From Puniceicoccaceae bacterium (lineage in GTDB: Bacteria; Verrucomicrobiota; Verrucomicrobiia; Opitutales; Coraliomargaritaceae): a DNA stretch of 5,240 nucleotides. The notes under the pieces are model-generated. The model worked only from the letters and a program-made list of their open reading frames with translations, was not told where the DNA came from and made no database searches. The DNA is taken from NCBI GenBank assembly GCA_003567255.1, contig PWZW01000046.1, forward strand, positions 1-5,240. The letters are read 5' to 3'. Below, piece by piece: positions 1-5,240 of this stretch (position 1 is the first letter of the stretch; each line of letters begins with the position of its first letter). Both the position numbers and the translations under genes were made by a program.

Positions 1-1
1 C

Positions 2-1612
2 ATCTTTTTCGCTCAGGCCGGAGGGCAAGGGCTCGTCACTGAAGAAGCGAGCGTCTTTTTTGAGGCCTTCCCAGGGTATGATTCGGTCGGGTTCAGCGGG
101 CGTCCGGCGAAGCTCACCTTTGAGGCCGAGCTGACGCAGGGTTACAGTCTGCCCGGCGCGCCCCCCGCCTTCCACGCCTCAGTCGATCCCCAGACCGGAG
201 CGATCAACTGCCCCCGGCTACTCATCAATCCGGATGCCTCAGACCGCATTGCCGAGTGGCGTATCTATCGTCGTCTGAATGGAGGAGACCTTGAGTTGGT
301 GCATCAGGAAATGCGGGATCCGGAAGACGAGGCCGCGCTTGAGTGGGACGATTGCTCTCTGCCTGCCCGCGGTGGTAACCTTTGCTACTATGTGCAAACG
401 CTCGACGACGAGGGCAATCCAGGACCGATGAATCGGCTCGGCTGTATCAACGCAGCGCCGACGCAGGCTTTACCCAAAGCGATGCTCTATCCAATTCGTC
501 CGGTCGGTGAAGCCAACCAACCGGGAGCGGAAATCTCCTGGTTTGCCTCGCCTGAGGGAGTCGAGCGTTTTGAGATCCTGGTTGCTCAGGAAGACGGTGC
601 GCCTCCGACAGATATTGGTGGTGAACTGTCGCCACGACGAAACCACAGCCCGCTGGAATTGACCGAGTTCCCCGGCGAGACCTTCTATGTGTACGATACG
701 GGACGCGTGGGCACGGCGCTGCGTGCGGATGGCCCGGAGTTTAGCATCGAAGCACAGTTGCCTGCGGGTCCGGAGTACACCATCGTAGTGCGTGCCGTCG
801 GTCCCGGACCGCGTGCAGCGCTACCCGCTGATGGTGAGCGGGCGGCGATCCCCGCCAGGGCAAGCGGTGAGCCAAGTAATCGCGAGCTTTACCGCTGGAC
901 TGCACCGGAGGAAATTGCGGGACCTGTGGTCCCGTGGCCCGCTTTATACATCAGCGCTTTGGCGGACGATGTGGAGCATCCCCTGACGGTGCGGGCGGTG
1001 AGTCCGCGAGCAGGTGTCGGTGTGCGGATTGGAGAGTTCCGCTTCCTTTTTGAGTATGAGGAAGACGAGGAAACCGTCGTCGACATGCCTGACAACTATC
1101 CTTACCCGCTACCGGATGGACTGGACCCCAATGAAGCGGTCTTCACGCTTCTGGGTGGCGCGACGGTCTTTGACCTGAGTGGTCAGTCGGAAGACCGCAC
1201 CTTGCTCCCGGCGGCGCTCTATCGCTACCAGTTGCCCAACGACCTCTATCCTCAAGTTGGGGGTGACTTGGTCCAAGTGTCTCCGCTAATTCAGGAGATT
1301 GCTTTCGAAAGTTTCGCAGAGGCTGATCATCGCCCGCTTCCGGGTGATCTGGAGGATGCCTTTCCTTACTTTAATCAGTTTCAAGGTCAGGCTTACAACG
1401 TCTTGCAGGACCCCTTCGTCGCTGCGCGCAACCGTGACGACTTCGAGGTGTTCACCGATGAAAATACGCACGAGTTGATTTTACTGGATACGCAGCCGGT
1501 CGTTCAGGGAGCAAAATATCGCTATTTGTTGGTGCGCTTTGATGAGTCGGGGGAAATCGACCGTATCCTCCCGAGCGAGCCTATCGAAATCACCCCGGAC
1601 CTCTTCGACTAA
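2..1612 (+). CDS. Fibronectin type III-like repeat protein, probably exported (5' end outside window)
   Basis: The frame is open from the left edge to a TAA at 1610-1612, giving at least 536 residues; the true start and any signal peptide lie upstream. An in-frame TTG at 296 could be mistaken for a start, but the same domain reads through it, so it is internal. Numbering residues from base 2, residues about 61-151 look like an FN3 domain, with 'EWRIYRR' (85-91) as central strands and 'CYYVQTLDDEGNPGP' (128-142) as the usual late strands and loop. A second FN3-like unit begins near residue 175 ('ISWFASPEGVERFEILVA'). A third seems to end the protein, with 'KYRYLLVRFDESGEI' shortly before the stop. 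All four cysteines (70, 118, 128, 148) fall in the first unit. The protein is acidic (for example 'YEEDEE'). I see no transmembrane segment, sorting signal or catalytic motif. FN3 units generally mediate binding or act as spacers; extracellular location and a structural or binding role are inferred. The gene is probably co-transcribed with the large exported protein that follows. Confidence 0.9.
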   Translation: MFFAQAGGQGLVTEEASVFFEAFPGYDSVGFSGRPAKLTFEAELTQGYSLPGAPPAFHASVDPQTGAINCPRLLINPDASDRIAEWRIYRRLNGGDLELVHQEMRDPEDEAALEWDDCSLPARGGNLCYYVQTLDDEGNPGPMNRLGCINAAPTQALPKAMLYPIRPVGEANQPGAEISWFASPEGVERFEILVAQEDGAPPTDIGGELSPRRNHSPLELTEFPGETFYVYDTGRVGTALRADGPEFSIEAQLPAGPEYTIVVRAVGPGPRAALPADGERAAIPARASGEPSNRELYRWTAPEEIAGPVVPWPALYISALADDVEHPLTVRAVSPRAGVGVRIGEFRFLFEYEEDEETVVDMPDNYPYPLPDGLDPNEAVFTLLGGATVFDLSGQSEDRTLLPAALYRYQLPNDLYPQVGGDLVQVSPLIQEIAFESFAEADHRPLPGDLEDAFPYFNQFQGQAYNVLQDPFVAARNRDDFEVFTDENTHELILLDTQPVVQGAKYRYLLVRFDESGEIDRILPSEPIEITPDLFD

Positions 1613-1644
1613 GCATGTGTTTCAATGACTGCACTCAACCAATC

Positions 1645-1649
1645 AGGAG
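1645..1649 (+). promoter_or_regulatory. Shine-Dalgarno site (AGGAG) for the downstream exported protein
   Basis: AGGAG lies seven bases before the ATG at 1657, which is ideal spacing. This site decides the start: another in-frame ATG at 1615 would add 14 residues (MCFNDCTQPIRSFI) in front of the signal peptide, but it overlaps the preceding gene's immediate 3' flank and has no comparable purine-rich site ahead of it. The rest of the 44-base gap (1613-1656) shows no clear -35/-10 pair and no stem-loop followed by a T run, which supports read-through transcription from the upstream gene. Confidence 0.75.
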
Positions 1650-1656
1650 CTTTATC

Positions 1657-4600
1657 ATGAAACGAAAAACTGTCTCGTCTCTGCTTGTTGTTCTTTGTGG
1701 AATCCTGTGCGCGCTGCCTGCTGTGCACGGGCAGGCACCTCAGCCGCGTTTGAATCCCGTCTTCACTGAAAACGAAATTATCCTCTCCGGTCCCCTGCAA
1801 GGAAAGGGGGTGCCCGGGTCCGTCATCATTTTAGATCGGCAGACGGGCCTCTATCAATCCGGACTCAGGGACCTCACTAGTGGCGAAATTTCCTGGCAGG
1901 AAACCCGGTCCAGCGGATTGCCTGGGATTGATGACGCTGCCCTTGGCCGTTTGGACGAGCGGGACGTGGTATCGGTCGCGGTGACGCATGCGGACAGCAA
2001 CCAGCTGGCCTTTTTTCGTCCGCACGGCGAACGCGTGGAGGCCCATCCCCGGCGGATCGCCTCAACCGAGCCCCGCCCCGGCTTGTTGACCGGTGGGCAG
2101 ATGGATTTAGTTCACTTTGTTGAAGATACCTTTTATGAAGATTTTGCCGTAGTCGGGCTGCTCCGCCGAACCGAAAACGGGGAGAGGGTAAGCACCTTCA
2201 ACTTTACTAAAGGCTTAACCGCGCCCGAGGTATTTGGTTCTACCGAACTTACGCCCAAACCCGAAGTGGGGTTTGATCCCCACCAGCTTTCCAGCCTCTT
2301 TTATAGCGAGCTGACCCTTCCTGTGATGGCACTCAGTGCGCTGGATAAATCCGGTACCGCCGGTACCCGGCTGGTGGTGATTCGTCAGGATGGTTCCGAG
2401 CGACCGCTTTTAGAGCTTCAGGAAAGTGAGATTTTCGGTGAACCCGGCCAAGCCTTTGCCGCGATCCCTTTTCGCAATCAATTTGCGGAGGTTGAAGCGA
2501 TGCTCATTTCGTGGAATGCCACAAAGCCTACACTTTACAGCTTTTATCCAGAGCGAAACGCAGCAAATCAGATGGAAGCCTGTGACTTGGGTGCATACCG
2601 GACAGGTTTCACGCAGGTCATTCCCTTAGAGGAGGGAACAGATAAGCCAGCCCGCATCCTTGTCATCGGTGAGGAGGGAACGGTGGCCGGCATTCACGAG
2701 CACGATGGGGTCCTTTGCTGGGGTGGGATCGAACACGCGATTGAGGCAAAAGATAAAGATGCGCTCATCCTCGCCGCCGCTCCGGATGGGGAGGGGGGCT
2801 TTACCCTGCTCACCGGCCCTTCGGGTGGCCTTGTCGATAGTTGGGCAAGCTATGAGCGCGATGGCGACGACTACAACCTATTGGCCGAGGGAGCCATCCC
2901 TGAGCGCGACGAAAGCTTGCGGATCGCAAATCTTTTTGCCTATGAGGCAAACCCATTTCTTAATCCGGGGAGCGCGGCGCTCGACGTTTATCGCTACCGG
3001 GATTGGACAATTGGGGCGCAGTCCAACGGCGGTATCGTGGAGGCGACCGGACTGGAATTTAAAGGAGGGCTGATTGGTCTGAGTCCAGACTTTACCACGG
3101 AGGCGATTGCTCCGCGAAAGGGTACCGCCTTCTACCTGCCCAACCAAATCGCGGATAATATTTCTGTCGCAACTCTGGCCTCCATGGGGGCACAGACTGC
3201 GGCGTCCATCGGGGTTGAGCCGTTTCCGGGCAAGTTTGACCAAAGCGTTCAGGTACGTTTCACCACCACCTTAGCAGACGCGGAAATCTACTACCAGACC
3301 GCGCCCGGCCAACCCTGGCAAAGCGTGCGTCAGCAGGGAGCGCCGGTGCTTTATCAGGACACGACCCTGCGCTTTTTTGCGGAAAATGAGTTCGCTTCGA
3401 CAGCCACGCAATCCGCCACCTATACCTTCACCCGGGATTTCAATGAGTTCGATTCAAACCGCGATGGCCTGCCCGATTTTGTGCGGGATGCCTTTGGGCT
3501 CGATCCCCTCGGCCCACCCGATACCACTGGGAATGGATACACAGACCTGGAGGAAATTTTGGCGGGGAGTGATCCCCTGGACCCCAAGGACGTTCCCGGA
3601 GATGGCGATCGCCTGACTCTGGGCACACGCTTTAACGTGCATGCTTTTGTGAATGTTCAGGACTTGGCAGTACTCCCGGAAATTGGGTTTGCCAGCGCCG
3701 GGGAGGCCGGCGTTGTCCGCGCCGCCGATACTGCCGGTACCGGCCTCGGGCAGGGACTGATCGAAGCTGCCTTTACCGGTGGTCCAGAAGACACCGCGGG
3801 GGCACGCGTGTCTGGGATTGAGCCCAATCCCTCCCGCCCCTTCTTCATCCTCCGAACCAATCGATTATTTTCGGATGTGAACGAAGCGCTGATACCGGAA
3901 AAAATTGCCCTGCAACCCATGCTACGGCTGCCCCTTCCAGAAATAGATTACACGCCCTCCGGCCAGGATTTGGAAACGGAAGTGGAAAACTGGGTGGCTG
4001 CAGCTAAAGATAGTTTGAGCGGTGTCGAACGCGAAACCGTGGAAAGCGCCCTATCCGCAGTAACCACCTTACAAACCGCCATCTTTGAACGGCATTTGGC
4101 ACTCCTCTGGGAGCATCGCGCGAGCCTTGGCAGCACTCCCAAAGTGACCTTGCTGCCGGAGCGGACCGGCGACGGGTCGCGGCTTGCGCTGAGCCGGGCC
4201 GAATGGCGACTCTTTGCCAGTCCGGACCTTTCGGATCCTTTGGAACCCATGGTCGCGGACCTTCGCGAAAGTTGGCTAAATTTGGAGGACTTTTTTGCTG
4301 AGGACAACAGCGAGCTTGCCCTCGTCACCACCTTCGCCCGCGAGCTTTACCAAATCCATCGGGAGGAATACCTTCCCGGGCAAAGCAGCGCCCGTCCACC
4401 CATCGATGCCTTCCGTCATTTCCTGGAAAACGGAGGGGAGCTCCCCGCGTTTTACGACGAACATACAACGCTCGACAGCGGGGACCTTGCCACGATTTAT
4501 CAGATCCTGAGTGGTTTAAGTCAGGAGCTCTCGCTGGCCCGGCCAGTGATGACCGTCGTCGCCGAAATCGGGGAAAACAGTTTCACCGGCCGCTGTCGCT

Positions 4601-5240
4601 TGGTGGCCGACACCGAAGGTGGCGACGCCTACCTGCTACTCAATCAAAGGGGTGAGGCCTACCGCTTCCCCTCCGGCTTGCGCTTACCCGTTGGCACGCT
4701 CCTGAGTATCACCGGGTTTACGGATGCCGTTCCCGTGGATCAGACCTGCGACGACGGCGCGGTGCCGCTTGAGGTGTTCTCGGTGGATTTGGCAGTCCTG
4801 CCCGCACCGCTCGACGAAGACAGCGCGGGGAACCTCTTGCCCGAGACCTGGGAAGAGCTCCACTTTGGCAAGACCGGCCAAGATCCCTTTGCCGATGAAA
4901 GCGGAAATGGATACAGTAACTTAGAGCACTATCTGCGAGGCCGCAGCCCCTTCATCACCAGTGCCATCTCGGGTAAGGATCCGCTCGACCTAAAGCCTCC
5001 CAGCCTGCGTATCCAACCTGACGCTGAAGGTAATTTTGAAATCGAGTGGGAATACGGAGAGGATCTTGCAGAATTCTTCCAGTTTCGCTTTGAACAAAGC
5101 ACCGACCTCGTCGAATGGAGCACCTTCGAGCCGATGGAAACCGAGGCGGACGCGTCAGGTGCATTCAACGCCAAAGTCCCCCCAGCTGATGGAGAAGATG
5201 GGGAGCGCACCTTCTATCGCTTCCACCTTGAGCTGCGCAG
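1657..5240 (+). CDS. Large exported mosaic protein: propeller-like repeats, CHB_HEX_C-like, two TSP3-like modules (3' end outside window)
   Basis: The frame has no stop from ATG 1657 to the right edge (1194 complete codons). Residues 1-27 form a Sec signal peptide: basic MKRK, a hydrophobic core, and likely cleavage near 'AVHG|QA'. C14 and C18 lack a lipobox, so a lipoprotein is unlikely. Residues about 30-450 hold roughly seven units pairing a polar turn with strands such as 'DVVSVAV', 'TRLVVIRQDG', 'AMLISWN', 'ARILVIGEEG' and 'ALILAAAPDGEG', suggesting a beta-propeller. Residues about 521-591 resemble CHB_HEX_C ('AEIYYQT', 'TTLRFFAEN', final 'ATYTF'). TSP3-like modules lie at 599-643 and 1053-1098. 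Between them are an unrecognised region (about 655-960, helical around 770-905) and a compact beta domain (about 963-1048) with two cysteines. A beta-sandwich begins near 1116 ('EQSTDLVEWSTF', 'RTFYRFHLEL') and runs off the window, so any C-terminal sorting signal is unseen. No catalytic residues are recognisable. An extracellular binding or scaffold role, possibly calcium-stabilised, is inferred. The domain calls are by eye; the coding call is firm. Confidence 0.93.
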   Translation, partial: MKRKTVSSLLVVLCGILCALPAVHGQAPQPRLNPVFTENEIILSGPLQGKGVPGSVIILDRQTGLYQSGLRDLTSGEISWQETRSSGLPGIDDAALGRLDERDVVSVAVTHADSNQLAFFRPHGERVEAHPRRIASTEPRPGLLTGGQMDLVHFVEDTFYEDFAVVGLLRRTENGERVSTFNFTKGLTAPEVFGSTELTPKPEVGFDPHQLSSLFYSELTLPVMALSALDKSGTAGTRLVVIRQDGSERPLLELQESEIFGEPGQAFAAIPFRNQFAEVEAMLISWNATKPTLYSFYPERNAANQMEACDLGAYRTGFTQVIPLEEGTDKPARILVIGEEGTVAGIHEHDGVLCWGGIEHAIEAKDKDALILAAAPDGEGGFTLLTGPSGGLVDSWASYERDGDDYNLLAEGAIPERDESLRIANLFAYEANPFLNPGSAALDVYRYRDWTIGAQSNGGIVEATGLEFKGGLIGLSPDFTTEAIAPRKGTAFYLPNQIADNISVATLASMGAQTAASIGVEPFPGKFDQSVQVRFTTTLADAEIYYQTAPGQPWQSVRQQGAPVLYQDTTLRFFAENEFASTATQSATYTFTRDFNEFDSNRDGLPDFVRDAFGLDPLGPPDTTGNGYTDLEEILAGSDPLDPKDVPGDGDRLTLGTRFNVHAFVNVQDLAVLPEIGFASAGEAGVVRAADTAGTGLGQGLIEAAFTGGPEDTAGARVSGIEPNPSRPFFILRTNRLFSDVNEALIPEKIALQPMLRLPLPEIDYTPSGQDLETEVENWVAAAKDSLSGVERETVESALSAVTTLQTAIFERHLALLWEHRASLGSTPKVTLLPERTGDGSRLALSRAEWRLFASPDLSDPLEPMVADLRESWLNLEDFFAEDNSELALVTTFARELYQIHREEYLPGQSSARPPIDAFRHFLENGGELPAFYDEHTTLDSGDLATIYQILSGLSQELSLARPVMTVVAEIGENSFTGRCRLVADTEGGDAYLLLNQRGEAYRFPSGLRLPVGTLLSITGFTDAVPVDQTCDDGAVPLEVFSVDLAVLPAPLDEDSAGNLLPETWEELHFGKTGQDPFADESGNGYSNLEHYLRGRSPFITSAISGKDPLDLKPPSLRIQPDAEGNFEIEWEYGEDLAEFFQFRFEQSTDLVEWSTFEPMETEADASGAFNAKVPPADGEDGERTFYRFHLELR
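3217..3429 (+). other. CHB_HEX_C-like domain within the large exported protein (residues ~521-591)
   Basis: This segment follows the known pattern of the chitobiase/beta-hexosaminidase C-terminal domain: an opening 'EPFPGKF' turn, a strand 'QSVQVRFTT', then 'AEIYYQTAPGQPW' where the family typically has 'IYYTLDGS.P', then 'APVLYQDTTLRFFAENEF', and a closing 'ATYTF'. In the family this is a small immunoglobulin-like beta-sandwich. It is usually an accessory, non-catalytic module in secreted proteins and is very common in large surface proteins of Verrucomicrobiota and related phyla. No glycosidase domain is visible beside it here, so it probably serves as a spacer or binding module. Confidence 0.7.
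3451..3585 (+). repeat. TSP3-like calcium-binding module 1 (residues 599-643)
   Basis: The module starts with an acidic loop 'DSNRDGLPD' (D599, N601, D603, D607), the D-x-N-x-D-G-x-x-D pattern of EF-hand and thrombospondin type 3 loops. It continues through a short helix 'FVRDAFGLDP' into a second loop 'DTTGNGYTDLEE' (D622, N626, D630, E633) and closes with 'AGSDPLDP'. The ligand positions look intact in both loops, so calcium binding is plausible. It immediately follows the CHB_HEX_C-like domain and aligns with a second copy at 4813-4950. Confidence 0.75.
4813..4950 (+). repeat. TSP3-like module 2, degenerate in ligand residues (residues 1053-1098)
   Basis: The segment 'DEDSAGNLLPETWEELHFG' followed by 'GQDPFADESGNGYSNLEHYL' and 'RGRSP' matches the layout of module 1 (loop, Trp-containing helix, second loop with GNGY, short helix, G-x-x-P exit). 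The first loop has lost the regular acidic spacing (A, G and L where D, D and D would be expected), and the exit reads RGRSP rather than the usual GTDP. The second loop keeps D1080, S1082, N1084 and E1090. Metal binding is therefore less certain than in module 1, and a purely structural linker role is possible. Confidence 0.65.

Noticed and set aside
296..298. TTG as the start codon of the first gene
   Set aside because: The frame is open upstream to the window edge, and the FN3-like domain spans this position (its strand 'EWRIYRR' lies before it), so this is an internal leucine.
1669..1710. Possible lipoprotein signal (cysteines at residues 14 and 18)
   Set aside because: The residues before each cysteine (VVL, GIL) do not fit the lipobox, which needs a small residue at -1. 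The cysteines lie inside the hydrophobic core, before a normal signal peptidase I-like site.
2351..2370. Direct repeat of CCGGTACC, with further GGTACC at 3121 and a perfect palindrome GCCGGTACCGGC at 3733-3744
   Set aside because: All are in frame as Gly-Thr codons (GGT ACC) in the same gene. They are best explained by codon choice rather than an operator, recombination site or terminator; no T run follows them.
2629..2681. Repeated 11-mer GAGGAGGGAAC at 2629-2639 and 2671-2681, resembling Shine-Dalgarno sites
   Set aside because: Both copies encode EEGT in the propeller-like region and are not followed by a credible gene start. They probably reflect local protein repetition or chance.
2660..3073. 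137-codon plus-strand open frame overlapping the large exported gene
   Set aside because: It lies wholly inside the 1657-5240 frame, and its product is an R/S/T-rich, low-quality translation with no domain or plausible ribosome site. It is an out-of-frame shadow.
3948..4331. 127-codon minus-strand open frame (and a similar one at 2878-3243)
   Set aside because: Both are antisense to the large coding frame, with Ser/Arg/Lys-rich translations typical of reverse-strand shadows in GC-rich genes. No antisense promoter or ribosome site is evident.

Overview
The window holds parts of two large, tandem, plus-strand genes and almost nothing else. A 5'-truncated CDS (2-1612) is open from the left edge and stops at TAA. 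After a 44-base gap a second CDS (1657-5240) starts with a clear signal peptide and stays open through the right edge. About 98% of the window is coding. No RNA gene, mobile element, CRISPR array, promoter or convincing terminator is visible. The short gap and shared direction suggest a single operon.

Both products look like exported, modular, beta-rich surface or extracellular proteins. The first (at least 536 residues) is acidic and contains fibronectin type III-like segments. All four of its cysteines lie in one such segment. The second (at least 1194 residues) is a mosaic. In order it has: a signal peptide; about seven repeated beta-strand units that look like propeller blades; a segment resembling the chitobiase/beta-hexosaminidase C-terminal (CHB_HEX_C) family; a thrombospondin type 3-like calcium-binding module; a roughly 300-residue part-helical region I do not recognise; a small beta domain with a possible disulfide; a second, degenerate TSP3-like module; and the start of a C-terminal beta-sandwich.

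The likely source is a Verrucomicrobiota bacterium, probably of the Opitutae/Puniceicoccales type. This is inferred from protein style, not from a marker gene. The cues are the 'LPxxWEExxFG...DPxAD.SGNGYSNLExYLxG' module, the 'NPFLNPGS...W' segment ahead of the CHB_HEX_C-like domain, the 'S.DL..W...FYR' C-terminal sandwich and the moderately high GC. The acidic composition would fit a marine or saline habitat, but that is weak evidence.

No enzyme active site is recognisable in either protein. The best-supported reading is a co-expressed pair of secreted or cell-surface adhesion/binding/scaffold proteins. Their substrate and partner are unknown. The most unusual element is the domain order of the second protein, including an orphan region bracketed by two related TSP3-like modules.
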